From assembly GCA_021234155.1 (NCBI GenBank), contig JAJEKV010000028.1:13716134-13780133 (forward strand): a stretch of 64,000 nucleotides of DNA, written 5' to 3'. The DNA is from Isoetes taiwanensis (Eukaryota > Streptophyta > Lycopodiopsida > Isoetales > Isoetaceae). Positions 35,180 to 46,688 of the stretch are shown here, one piece after another. Below the pieces are notes generated by a model. It saw only the letters and a program-made list of their open reading frames with translations, had not been told where the DNA came from and did no database searches. The translations under genes and the position numbers were made by a program. How positions within the stretch are numbered: the first letter of the stretch is position 1; every line of letters begins with the position of its first letter.

Positions 35180-37549
35180 TTTTTTTTATATATATATGAT
35201 AGATCTAATTAGGGGTTGGACATTACAAACCAATATATCCAGATATTAAGCTTGATGCAAGCAAGAACATTGGGAACTTAGAGACCTAGGTATATTACCT
35301 TTAACTCTTATACTAATAGTATATGATGCAATGGGGAACCCGAATGTTTGGTTTTTTTAAATAAAATGGTCACGGGAAACAAAGACTAAGGTAAGGAAAT
35401 AAGCCGTAACCATTAAATGGTGGTTTAGGGCACTGGCAACAGACTGCGGCCTGACCTCTTGGTAACTGGAGCTACACAACCGCCGCCTTTTAAGCACTTA
35501 GGATTTTCCCCGCTCAAGCATAGACATGCTACATGGGCTATTTTTCTAAGAGGAGTATGATACGCCAAGTTCGGGAGAGAAGAAGAAGCACCGTAACGAG
35601 AAAGATAGGGAACTTCTCTCGTGCTTCAATTCGGTGAGATTGAAAAAACTGAGATGAACAGAGAGGTAGAGGCAGAGGTTTTGATTCCAAACGAAACTAT
35701 GATGATAACAAAAAAGCAGCTTCATGGCAAAAAGAGGAGGCTTTAACAGAAATCCAGGCGGATTTTATAGGAAAAATAATGATGCTGATCATTATGTGCC
35801 TGAGACACAAATAGAAGAATTACAGGTATGAAAATGTTAGGTTGATGGTACAAACATAAACTGAGAAGGAAACTACTCTCCTTAAGGAAAGTCATATGGG
35901 AAATGACGTCCTGATCTTTAGATATGCAGACATGGAGTGCAAACTTCATTATGGCAAAAATTTAGTTAGGGATAATCACCTGCTGTTTAGTTACACAGAT
36001 TGTGGTTAATAGGCATACATTATTTCGTGAAGTAGACGAAAGATTCATATAAAATAAATGGACTGGAGTGTTCAGTTCTTGCTCTTTAATAAATTACACT
36101 GAAAGGCTACTATGTAGATCATAAAGCATAAAAGGCTATGGTGCAAAACCTGAACATTCAAGAAAGTTCTATTTTGGATTAGCTACAGTTTCAAGATTAA
36201 AAGTTGATAGCATGACTTTTGATGTAAGGTTGCTGTACTAACATATATTCAGGTATATAAGGAAAGGTAACAAATATCTGATACCTTGAGAAATAAGCAT
36301 GTATCTTATGATTGTACATTCCTAAGTAGACTAATTTGCATCTCAAGAGCAAAGGGTACATTGGGTGAAGGGCGAAAAGCCAAGAATCACCTGATGTACC
36401 TTTTGGCCCTTGGGTCGTTACCGAGTTTATCGCTAACGTTCTCATGATTGGCTGCAGGTACGTGGTGATTCTTCTCCCAATGTGTTTTCTTTGCTGTTAT
36501 GAAATGTAGTAGTTCGAAACGGAGGTATAAGATTAAGATACTTGCTGAAGAAGAAATCAGGTGTATGACATACAGTGGCACCAATTTTGAATTGTGGAAA
36601 GGCTTAAAATGAGTTAGCCAAAAAAGAAGTTCTTCATATTTAGATCTGAGTTGGGATATGTAAGTCTATAAACTATAGTTTACCTCTTAACTGCAATATA
36701 TTGCAAACATGTCCAAATGATATTGTTAGGCAGAGTTTTGTGGACCACAAACATACCAGGTACTTGTGCTTACCATATTTTATCTATTTGGAAGCATAAC
36801 AAAGTTTTGCTATGAAGTGATAGTTTTTTCTCATAGACATATGTTTGTATATTCATCTTGGTTGAATTAGACTTATATTTACTGAAGTCAGGTTGTGAGA
36901 TGTCACATTAAATATTACTGTCTCGAAATTTTAATACAGGACATCATGTAAAAGAACACAAGTTGATTGAACTTATGACAAATAAAAGGGGATTAACAGC
37001 ACCCGAGAGCATGAATTTATGATATAATAACAAAAAGGCCTTGGTATGACTTGCTGATAAAAACTTCAAATGAAAAGAGGTAACATGGAGCAGTAAAGGC
37101 TAACATGCTGATTAAGTATATGCTATTGAAAGACCACTAGGAAGGGATAAGATGGGCTAAAGGCCACGGCTATTTAAGGATAATGAACCATTCAAAAGAA
37201 AAACGTACATTAATAAAGCATGCGTCAGCATAATATAAGGTTACATGAGCGACATGCAAACATGCAGTTAAGTAGGAATGACATGCAAACATGCAGTTAA
37301 ATGGGAAGGTCTTGCATGCATGTTCAGTTCAGTTAACTTGATTAAGTAGTTTTTCCTTCTGTCTACATGTAAAATATATCTGGTATAGAATATTGGATAT
37401 AATGGCCGAGGTTGGATGTACCCTGTCTTTGATTGGCTCAGTCATTGGAGGGAATGATAATGCTATGGAAGGATTGACCGAAGTAGTATGATGGGCTAGT
37501 AGGGCTTAGTGTCTGTGCTAGTCAAGTCAAGGTTTTTTTTTTTTTTTTT
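35180..37549 (+). repeat. 2.4-kb direct repeat, right copy
   Basis: Counterpart of 28591-30989. Its RGG exon (about 35560-35826) is disrupted: several small indels near 35567-35640 and 35710, and loss of 21 bp near the 3' end. The splice-donor region CAG-GTATGA is kept. Ends in 17 T (37533-37549). Confidence 0.95.
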
Positions 37550-39219
37550 GGTCTTCAAGGGACCTTCTTTAGTTGCAAAATACATCAATTTGAAGAACAC
37601 AGAAAGTGTCAAAATATAAACTTGAATAAGTATTTACTCGCCAACTTTTGTTTCGGTTCGACTTCTGAATTTCAATGAGATGGGCAGCACAACTTATTCC
37701 CTCATGCAATGCCCATAAAACATCAATGATTTGTATTAACAATGCATCATTGCATCATCTTGCTTAAATTGGTTGAATCCTTTGGCTTGCAGCATTCATT
37801 GATGATCCAACACCTACATTTACAATTAATAGTCAATTCTCAAGGGCACAGCTAGTTGCACAACAAACAAACTCCCATCATCATGTCTAAAATGGAGTTA
37901 TTTCTCTAGAGAAAATAAACTGATTATAGAAAATGCCAGAGACATTAATTATATCTTAGAAGATTGTTAAGATCTAGCATTTAGACAAAATTGAATACTT
38001 ACTTTCAAAAAGCAAAACAGTGATGTGGAAGCTCGTCTTAGATATGTTACCAATCTCATTTAAAACAAAGAAACCGGATAAGTCTCGGGGTTGGAGCACA
38101 CTGCAATCAAACAATACCCAAAAGAAAAATATTTAATGAAGACCTAAATCTGGTAGATATGGAGCAATATATGCATGTTAGCACCACAAAAATGAAAAAT
38201 AGAGGGACTATGCATCATGTAAGGCCGACCTAAAAGCAAAACGCCTTGTTATCTGGTTGAATCAAAAGCGAGCAAGTTTCAATAGTTTACAAAAATTGCA
38301 AGCGAATAAACTCAACAGAATAGATGGCTTATCTGAAGTAGATATGCAAATAGAAATGCTGAAACCCAGCTAGGGTCCGCATAAAAACCTTTGAATGTTG
38401 TCCCATGCTAAAGAGCTTGCAGTCGCCATAGCCACAGCTTGATTCTCTGTCAAAATACAGGACAAATCAGAGTTAATAATATGCAGATAGAAGTACAGAA
38501 AAAAGCAGGAAAAATAAGATAGAATCGATTGTTTAAAGAATGTCTCCCTTGGTCGAAACCACTGGCTGCCTCCAGTGTACAGGGCACAAATGAGGTAAGA
38601 AAAGAAGGAGATCGAGCAACATGCTAACAATGGACAGCTCCGTGGCATGGGCCCTGCTTTGCAAATTTTTCAAGAATCTGAAGCACATGAACAGGCCGAT
38701 GTCTTCTGAGTGCAACCGAAAGAGGGAATATGATTTTTAGTTAGGGTGCCACATCGGCAATTCACTCTCGAAGAAAATTATTGGGGTTCTTGCTTCCCAC
38801 AGAGACAATTAAATTCGAGTTTTTTTGCACCCAAAGAAGTTGAAGGCAGAAAGAATCGCCATAATCAATGATAAAAGCTAAAAATCGATTAGCAATATCT
38901 TAAATATGAAGCAAAATCTTTACCAGGTTAGATTGAGGCATCAAACTGCATCAAACTGCCGGGATTGAAGTTTCTGCAACTGGGGGAAATCTTTTCCATG
39001 GTCTTTTTCATGCTGGTCTTTATGGTCTTTTTGTGGCCTCTTTGCCAATCTTTTTATGTCGATGCTCTTATCGTGAATTCCATATCTAACTTTTGTATAC
39101 CTATGTAGTCCAAAGCACTATAAAGATATTATTTGGAATTATTCTTTTATAACAATTTGAACATCATATACTAGGATGAATTATCAATCAAATTGAATTA
39201 CACAAGATTAGATGGATCA
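37550..39219. other. Intergenic, no gene seen
   Basis: AT-rich with only short open frames of no recognisable composition. No repeat structure noticed. Confidence 0.55.
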
Positions 39220-39849
39220 TTAGTCAAGCTTAAGGGAATTGACTCTATCTAACATTGCCTCATCGAAATCCTCATTAGTGGGTTCAATGTTCACAAACAA
39301 TGCTTTGACTGAAAAGTGCATGCTCCTTACAAAAGAGTATATCTCTTTGATGTCGTGCAACCAAGCATCTGTTCTATAGTTCCCATCCAAGCAAATAAAC
39401 ATCTTATTAGAAAGATCACTCCATTCATCATTGGACTGCAAACTAGACTCAAATGCTTCATTCTCTTGCTTCCAAAAATCATCCCAGCTTTGCAATAACT
39501 GCTTACGGACTAGAATTGTATTGCCAAATGAGTCAAGAATAGAAAGGATGAAATTACCTTTTATATACCCATCGCTCCTTAGTGTCTCACGCATGCCTTG
39601 GCGCCTTGGTAACAATACACACGGCTTGGTTAACTTGTACATGAAAAAGAGGAATCAAGGAAGGATCTCTTCCCCACAATTCGAAGTTAGCTCAAAGTCT
39701 GCGATATTATTTGTAATATGGTTCCTCTCCTCGTTACAACCATAGCACTGCACATAACATTCAATTAAATGATTACTTGCAGGCAACAGATATGAACACA
39801 AATTTGCAAGCCTATTGGCTAAGCCTATGCTGCCATTTACATAAGACAC
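39220..39849 (-). CDS. Second ParB/Srx-like ORF (one in-frame TGA)
   Basis: One frame on the minus strand runs from an ATG at 39849 to the stop at 39220, about 210 codons, interrupted only by a TGA at about 39655. The C-terminal half contains 'FGNTILVRKQLLQSW', then 'NKMFICLDGNYRTDAWLHDI' and 'FVNIEPTNEDFDEAM'. The pattern hydrophobic strand, (L)xGN[HY]-x-x-x-A-W/R helix, then a Thr/Glu-rich turn parallels the ParB/Srx-like protein at 20.5 kb ('HYVLGGNHSFKARRQLYKE' ... 'LTDEEAKIV'). Overall identity is low. It lies head-to-head with the transposase-like gene that starts about 210 bp away on the plus strand. Confidence 0.45.
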
Positions 39850-40059
39850 AAGATCAATTTTCGCTCTAGTTCATAGCATTTAAAAAAAAAGAATTCTACT
39901 AAGGCAGTAAAATAGGATTCTAGACTCCTGCACTGTTGATAGTCGTATGCTATCTACAGTGTTCAACTACGATATCAACACTTTATGTGTGGTTCAAGTC
40001 AAGGATTCCAATGATCCCTCTTCTTTAAGGAATGTTATTGAGGAAGACTACAAATCGAA

Positions 40060-41528
40060 GAGTGATAGGATCGAAGAGTGAAGAATCGTAATCTATGAGG
40101 AATTTGGTGAGACAGTCATGGTCTATGGTGGCAAGGAGCAATCAAAACCAATTGTAGTCATAGCTATTGATTCTCCATCTTCCTCTTTGCTTGATTCTGT
40201 AAGACCTGGATATTCAACTTTCCAGAAAATCCTCTGTTGTGCAGGCAAAAGCAAATTGAAGAAAATTTGTTCAGAAGTTAAAGAGTCTGTGAAGATCGAC
40301 TTGCCCCCCTAGCTGCATTACTGATACGCGACTTGTAGTCCATACTGGAACTCATACTCATCCCATTAGGCATGTGGAAAGCAAGAAAGGCGTAAGGAGA
40401 CTGCACTCACTTTTGCAGAACATGCCAGTTAGTTCCATTGGTAAGTTTGGACCCAAATGGATGCAAAATAAATTGGCAATGCAGTTGGTGATTGCAGACG
40501 TACTTCCAACATCAGAGGTTGATCAAATTGAAATGTTGACAAGCTACAAGGTAGAAGAATTGTTGGACCGCTTGGAGCCACTTTGCAATCAAAGAAGGTA
40601 ATATTTTCATTTTGAGTAGCTAAGAGTTTCATTATTTTCTAATGATTTTTGTTTAATGTATAGATTAAGGAAATGGATAGATGATGCAAGAAAAAAAATA
40701 AGCAATATTCTGATGACTTTTGTACCTGAAAAGTAAGTGTCAGTATGAATACTTCCATGGCTCGAAGTTTCCATAAACTCATGACAAGGTGATATAAAAA
40801 TAGAAGATGCTCAATCACAAAGAAAATTCTGGAAAAAGTTGAATAAAGTGATGATATCGAAGGGTTACGAGCCTGCTCAATTTCATGGATTTATGGCTGA
40901 TGAAGCTCAGGCAAATTCGATAGCAGTTAGAGATGTTTTTTTTTAGGGTAAAGAAGTGTATGAAAAAGAGCGCTTTTGCGTCTCACTTTGAACAGTGTAC
41001 GCAGAGGCAGGCCAAGAAGCATCTCAGTCCTGAATATAGAGAGGAGTTTATGAAAGTCTGCAAAGAATGGAGAAACTCAGATAATCCAAATGAATTGTAC
41101 CTTTATATGGCAGGTTAGCGTCTAGAGAAGGCTTCTGCATCAAATGTCAATGCATTGTGCTCGTGGATGGCTGGTGGCATCAGAGAGTGAGTCGATGGGG
41201 AAATTGTATGAAAGCGTGTGCCTCAATAGAAGATGCTATGCATATACCTGATACTAATTTGTCTGAAAGTAGACATGCAAGTTGGTTAGCAGCTACAGGT
41301 TATAAAAAAACTTTAACTCTGCATGATGCTAATTTGTTTGATTTGACAGAAGCTATCTTACAAAGTAGTAAATACAAGTCACATCTCGACCATAGCTTTG
41401 TTGGATCAGGACTAGGAATATCTACACTTTTCTCAAGACAAGGTAGATTAAGTAGTGGGATCATGAGTAAGGAGATCACTGATGCAGTTGTTCAGGAAAT
41501 TAGAAGACAGGATTTACCAATATTGTAA
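40060..41528 (+). pseudogene. DDE-transposase-like gene with HxH zinc-binding motif
   Basis: Coding-like pieces in order. 40118-40312 has 'ETVMVYGGKEQSKPIVV'. 40315-40601 begins with 'VVHTGTHTHPIRHVE', an HxxxHxH pattern as in FLYWCH/WRKY-like zinc domains of Mutator-type proteins. An exon from about 40663 has 'LRKWIDDARKKISN', entered from a TGTATAG acceptor. 40800-41118 has 'FHGFMADEAQANSIAVRDVF' (a likely catalytic Asp followed by a helix) then 'FCVSHFEQCTQRQAKKHLS' (the C..H pattern that follows it in Mutator-like transposases). 41157-41528 has 'TNLSESRHASWLAATGYKK'. I read this as a Mutator-like or unclassified DDE transposase. A stop in the 40933 region and frame changes break it. No terminal inverted repeats were found. 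Confidence 0.55.
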
Positions 41529-43241
41529 AGACCTGGATGTCTCAGTTCTAAGTAATATGATTATTCATAAGAGACATGTGGACTTCAGTTTGAAGAGAAA
41601 TGGCAGCCAGTGTTTAGTGATGATCTTCTGGATAGCTTTGCATGTCTTTTAACAGAGGTACAACTCATTTCGCATTATGGAATTAATGTTTGTTGGATTT
41701 TAATAAACATGTGATTGGTAGTTTTACATTGATTGATTTCTTACATTGTAGTTAAATCTATATATATAGTTATGCCAACCACTTTGCAACTATGAACATT
41801 CTAGGCTTTAAATGCTATATGGTCTTACTTATACTCATAGCATAATATATTAATCACATTGTAGTACTTTTTGATAACTTTCTAAATTGAGGAATAAAGA
41901 CCATAAGACCATTATAAAAAAGACCACAAAAAAATTGCACTCCTGCAACTGACTTTGCAGCAAAAATCAATGAAGAGATTTACAGTGACAATTTTTGAGG
42001 CAATTATACTTTCCTTAAGTGTGCAAGGACAGCTGCGAGGCCGCCAATTCGCACATTTTGCTGTAGCGAGGCTGTGAACTGAGAAAACTGGTGATGGGGT
42101 TGGTGCCGCCTTGAGCAGAGAAACATAGTAGTAGAGCATGAGGAAGAAACTCAGCACCTATTATTCAACATGGGTGGCAATTGGGTGCACGATCTGCTTA
42201 GTGGGCTGCAGATCCACACAAAATGGAAATTTTCCTCATGATTTTTTCCCCCGGACGGGAATCTAAAGAATCTAAGAATCGAATCTTGGCGAGAATCGAT
42301 TATATAAGTGTAGATATTAAAACGAAATTTAAAATGTAGGTTTTACATACATGCTCAAGATTATTAAAGCGAAAATCAGATGTTTGAGCCAATAAGATCG
42401 TGCGACATGGCTTTTTTCTTTTGTTTTCCTAGCCAAAATTTTCTCACATGTCATTATGCTCTACTTACCTCACGCTCTGAACTTACCTCACATTCTGGCA
42501 AATTTTACCTTAGATTCCAACGATTTACCTTGCATTCTTCTCATCTAGATAGCATTCAGCTCATCTAGTGCATTGTACATTAGCCGAATTTTCTCTAAGT
42601 GGCTTCCATGTAATAGGAATGTCTCTTTGCTTGACATTCCTTTGTATCAACAATGCCCCCCTTGACGACATCGGGATTGTTGCCAAAACCTTCTCACATG
42701 TCGTTATTCAACATTACCTTTTATATCATGTTCTAGCAAAATTACCTTATGTTCTAACGATTCACCTTGCATTCTTCTCATCTATCTTGCATTCTCTCAT
42801 CTAGCTTGCGTTTCTACCTTCGCTGAATTTTCTCTAAGTGGCTTCCACGTAATGGGAATTTCTCTTTGCTTGACATTCCTTTGTGTCAACAATGCCTCTG
42901 CCTGAAGGCATTGGCGGGCAGAGGCATGTCCACCAACCACGCTTCGCCATATTTCACGTTAAAGAATGTTGAGCAAATTTGAAGTCGCCGGTGGGTAAAC
43001 TTTTTACTGCACATTATTCTTTAACCTAAGATTCTTGCATTTTCATCGCACATTCAAGCATTTTCACTCTATATTTTGGCTGATTTCACCTTGTTGAATT
43101 GTTGTTACCCCTGATTTCACATTGCAAGGAACACCTCGGTGCTTACTACTTCCACCCTGGATCTTAAGCCCCAAGGTGTCTCTTGCAGACAAATTTTTAT
43201 AAGTGTCGATAATATTTCTTCTTAGGAACCTTAACACTAGG
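41529..43241. other. Non-coding stretch with degenerate repeats
   Basis: No gene recognised. About 42450-43090 is dominated by degenerate copies of TTTACCTTGCATTC-like phrases and two copies of a hairpin-bearing segment, described separately. Confidence 0.6.
42450..43090. mobile_element. Non-coding repeat family: TTTACCTTGCATTC array plus hairpins
   Basis: Phrases such as 'TTTACCTTGCATTCTTCTCA' recur irregularly (42480-42560, 42700-42810, 43010-43090). Two copies of 'CTAAGTGGCTTCC' followed by a hairpin occur about 233 bp apart; in the first, AGGAATGTC...GACATTCCT (about 42616-42642) is a perfect 9-bp stem. Array plus terminal hairpin after 'TTCCAYGTAAY' matches the fold-back element at 13.4-13.6 kb. 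Confidence 0.65.
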
Positions 43242-43314
43242 TGATGGAAATTCATCTAATAATTCTGCAAGCTCTAGCCTATGAGAAGCAGTGGCAGTAG
43301 GTTATGAGTCATAT
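43242..43314 (+). repeat. Truncated 5' LTR of the copia element
   Basis: 73 bp identical to the start of the 3' LTR (47454-47526), beginning TGATGGAAATTCATC. Identity of the surviving part suggests a young insertion, although 73 bp is too short to date it. Confidence 0.9.
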
Positions 43315-43684
43315 AATCACTTGTAAGGTGAGTCCCACTATACGCTTGAAATTGAGATCCTTAAGTCCTAGAGAAATGTGGAAGTTTTTGCTTAAACATT
43401 ACGCGGAGAAGACTTCATCTCAAATTGATCTCCTTGAAAATGAATTAAGGGGGTTAAAGCTCAAGGAAGAAGAGGATATAACTGAATTTTTCAATAAAGT
43501 TGATAATCTGATAGCTGCCTTAAATGGGGCTGGAGTTGTCATTTCTGATAGAAGTCAGGTCCTACAAATATCCAGGGCCATTGGGGGAAATGAGACCTTG
43601 GCACTATTTATTAGGAACTCATGTAAGTCAAGAGAAGAGGCAGAAAACATATTAAGAACTGATATTAAGGCAAACCCAAACTGA
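43304..43684 (+). pseudogene. Copia gag (UBN2-type) fragment
   Basis: Encodes 'LSPREMWKFLLKHYAEK' and 'LKLKEEEDITEFFNKVDNL', the conserved core of the plant copia gag domain. The usual N-terminal 60-80 residues are missing because the frame begins inside the truncated LTR. Gag would form the virus-like particle. Confidence 0.85.
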
Positions 43685-43723
43685 AGAAACTCCAGAAATT
43701 CTGTTGCTAAGAGAAAAGATAAA

Positions 43724-44257
43724 GTGCTATGTTACAATTGTCATGAGACATGTCATTATAAGAATGAATGTCCAAAACTCAAAAAAGAGTTCAATTGCTA
43801 TACATGTGGTGGCAGAGGGCATGTTGCTTCCAAATGCCCTACACCTAAAAATTATGGCAGATCTGCAAGAGGCAGAGGTGATGCCAGTGAACAAGAAGAC
43901 AAGGACAAAACCATTGAAGAAGATGATGATGAGGTATCTCATGAATTTGCAGTTATTAATGAAAATATGTGCTCTGACAATTCTGATCATTTGATAGTTG
44001 ATAGTGGAGCTGAAAGATCAATAGTGCAAACTGTTGAATTCCTGAAAAACATAACAAATACAAATTCAAGAAGGATTCAGGTTGGGAATGGAGCATTACA
44101 ACATGTTCAAGGAAGAGGCTTATTACAGCTAACTGATTTAGCTGGAAACATTGTAAATATTCAGAATGTTCTGTGTGTGCCTGGCATTATCAAGAACTTG
44201 ACATCAGTTAGTCAGTTGTGTGATTTGGGATACAGAGTTACATTTGATGCTGATTAG
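43724..44257 (+). pseudogene. Copia zinc knuckles and protease
   Basis: Two CCHC-like knuckles ('CYNCHETCHYKNEC' and 'CYTCGGRGHVASKC'), an acidic linker, then 'HLIVDSGAERSIV' with the aspartic protease triad DSG. The first knuckle has CxxCxxxCHxxxxC spacing, one residue away from the standard form. The frame is offset from gag, as a result of indels around 43685-43720. Confidence 0.85.
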
Positions 44258-45338
44258 TGATGAATAATGAAATCAAATTTTATGGAAAACGTGTGGGAAA
44301 CTTGTATGGACTGGATAATTCTGTTGTACATGATTCTATTTATACAGTTCAAGAAGTTGGCATGGAAGTTTGGCATAATAGACTTGCACACACCAATTAC
44401 AATCTTCATAAGCAAGGGCACATAAGATGTGAAAATACAAATAAACTTGACTTGATTTGTGAAGGATATGCTTTGGGAAAGCTAAATCGATTACCATTCC
44501 ATAAAAGGAAAAGTAGAGCACAACAGAAACTTTGAGCTGATACATTCAGATTTATGTGATCCCTTAAATGTCAGAAGTAGGACCAATAAGAGATATTTCA
44601 TAACCTTCGCAGATGTTACAGCAGAATGTGCACCACATACTGTCTAAACAGAAAATCTCAAGCTCTAAGTGCCTTCAAAGATGTTGCGTAAAAAGGAAAG
44701 AGAAACAGATTCAAAGTAAAATGTATCGGATCGATAGAGGAGGAGAATACCTCTCAAATCAATTTAAAACATTCTGCATATCACATGGAATAAAGAGGCA
44801 ATTGACCTGTAGACATTCACCACAACAGAATGGTGTCTCAGAAAGGAAAAATAGGACCTTGCTCGATGCAGTTAGATCAATGTTAAAGGAAAGTGGACTG
44901 CCTAACAATCTTTGGGAAGAAGCTTTACACACAGCTGTTGAAATACAAAACATGCTACCATCGGAAGCTTGCGGAAATATTCCAAAACTGTTGTGGGAAC
45001 CAGAAACTAAATTGAACTATGAAAAGTTTAAAGTATATGGGTGTATGGCCTAAGTGCATGTGCCAACAGAGTTAAGGAAGAAGTTAGATAACAAAGCAGA
45101 AAGAGGATTTCTAGTGGGATATGATAAAGAATCTAAGGGGTACAGAATTTACTTACCTGAATCCAAGCAGATAAGAATTAGTAGAGATGTGTTATTTAAT
45201 GAGCAGGTATTGTATAAACGCAAATTCAGAAAGGGGAATGAAATTCAAACTGATAAGCCTGAAGAAATCCCTAAGTTTGAATTTGAAGAAGAAGATTATG
45301 ATGATTCGGAGAAACCGGATGAGAAAGAATGTCTTTGA
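44257..45338 (+). pseudogene. Copia integrase region
   Basis: 'MEVWHNRLAHTNYN' is the pre-integrase zinc-binding segment. The catalytic core follows across frame changes: 'HSDLC' (first Asp), 'RIDRGGEY' (second Asp; the common TDNGGEF here reads IDRGGEY), and 'SPQQNGVSERKNRT' (catalytic Glu). An in-frame TAA at about 45051 ('YGCMA-stop-VHVPTEL') sits where functional copies normally have a Tyr codon. The C-terminus continues with 'RGFLVGYDKESKGYRIY'. Confidence 0.85.
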
Positions 45339-46628
45339 GAAATCTGCTTGTGAGGATACCCACGAATCAAGACAAACTAGTGCTGAACCAGTAAATGATT
45401 ATCCTGAAAAAAGGGAAAGGAAAACACAGGCAGAAAAACTTATAGAAGAGGATGGACTTGGTAATCAAGCTTATGGAAGAAATGAAATGGGAAGAAGTAG
45501 AAGAGTTGAGGCTAAGACCATTGAGCATGAATATATTATGGCTATCTTGGAAGATGAAATAATACCTCAAAGCTATGCAGGCGTCCAAGAAAGCATTGAC
45601 AAGGATAAATGGACAGCAGCCATGAATGAAGAACTCAACTCGTTTGAAGAAACTAAGACATATGAACTTGTGAAGTCAGATGGCAAGCAGAATATTATTG
45701 GCAGCAAATGGCTATTCAAAATTAAACTAAACCCAGATGGTACAAAAAAATACAAAGCTAGATTAGTAGCTCAAGGGTACGGGTAAAAGCATGTTAGGGT
45801 GTACCATTTTTGGAACCTGCAAAAGTACATACACTAGGTACTTCAGAACTGGGTACTTTCTCATTTTTATTTTCATTAAAACTAGTACAAATATCCAAAA
45901 TAAAAGTGAGGCAACATTAATATTCAAAGTTAAGATAAAAGATAATGCCTCTGGGGAACCAAAATATATATAAAAGTTCTAGAATGTACCTTTTATTGAG
46001 ATGACCACCGGTGCAGAGTACCAGGTCACAGGTACCTTTAGGTACTTTTGGTCTTAAATATACTTTTAAGGGACACCCCTAACATGCTTTGCAGTACACA
46101 CGAGAGAAAAAGGGGAAGATTATGATGGAGACATATTTACCCATAGTCCAAATTGTGAGCATCCCGAGGATATTGTAGCCATAGCTATCTTGCTCTTGTT
46201 AAGTACATCATATGGATGTTAAAACAGCATTTTTAAATGCAACTCTAGAAGAGGAAGCATTCTTAAAGCAACCTCCAGGGTAGGAACAAGGCAAGAATAT
46301 GATTTGGAAGCTAAACAAAGCTGTGTATGGATTGAAACAGTCTCCAAGAGAATGGTATCTTTGTATGAATCAATTTCTGCAAGAACAAGGATTTAACAAG
46401 CTGCACAATGATGGTAATCTTTATAGATTTGAGCAGAATAAGGAATATTGCATTATAGCCCTCTATGTAGATGACTGCATTATGGTGGCAACCTCATTAA
46501 ATGTTCTAAAAAAATGCAAGAACATCCTAAAGTTTTCAAATGGCAGATTTGGGAGAGCTAAGAAAATTCTTAGGAATCGAGGTGGTCAGAAACAAAGAAC
46601 AAAAATGGCTCAAATTACATCAAAGTAA
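45187..46628 (+). pseudogene. Copia reverse transcriptase, split by a MITE
   Basis: The N-terminal part to 45786 includes 'WTAAMNEELNSFEETKTYEL' and 'GSKWLFKIKLNPDGT'. The frame stops at 45784, where a MITE is inserted. After it, 'MDVKTAFLNATLEEEAFL' (motif A), 'KAVYGLKQSPREWY' and 'IIALYVDDCIMVAT' (YVDD catalytic site, about 46460) are present. Another frameshift near 46535 precedes the connection to RNase H. Confidence 0.85.
45786..46090. mobile_element. 305-bp MITE inside the copia RT
   Basis: Terminal inverted repeats start AAAGCATGTTAGGG at 45786 and end CCCCTAACATGCTTT at 46090. The interior is AT-rich with several 'AGGTAC' phrases and non-coding. It interrupts the reverse transcriptase after 'ARLVAQGYG', so it transposed after the copia insertion. 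I could not define the target duplication or superfamily; the GGGTGT..ACACCC continuation of the repeats is hAT-like. Confidence 0.8.
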
Positions 46629-46688
46629 GCATATAGAGAATATGCTTAAGAGGTTTAACTTGGTTGAGGCCAAAACTGCAAAAATTCC

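Larger units (their letters stand above)
28591..37549 (+). mobile_element. Composite element: 2.4-kb direct repeats around a Penelope-like RT
   Basis: Two direct repeats (28591-30989 and 35180-37549) enclose about 4.2 kb that carries a degenerate reverse transcriptase on the plus strand. Each repeat begins with a T-run then ATATATATGATAGATC and ends with CAAGTCAAGG then a T-run. A purine-rich tract (35165-35179, CGGAAGGAGGTAGGG) directly precedes the right repeat. Penelope-like elements often carry terminal direct repeats (pseudo-LTRs) produced by tandem insertion, which this would fit. A true LTR element is less likely, because the RT is of non-LTR type and I see no tRNA primer-binding site. 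No target duplication is evident. Confidence 0.6.

Noticed and set aside
28591-37549. Classical LTR retrotransposon
   Set aside because: RT motifs are not of copia or gypsy type, there is no protease, integrase or RNase H, and no tRNA primer-binding site after the left repeat.
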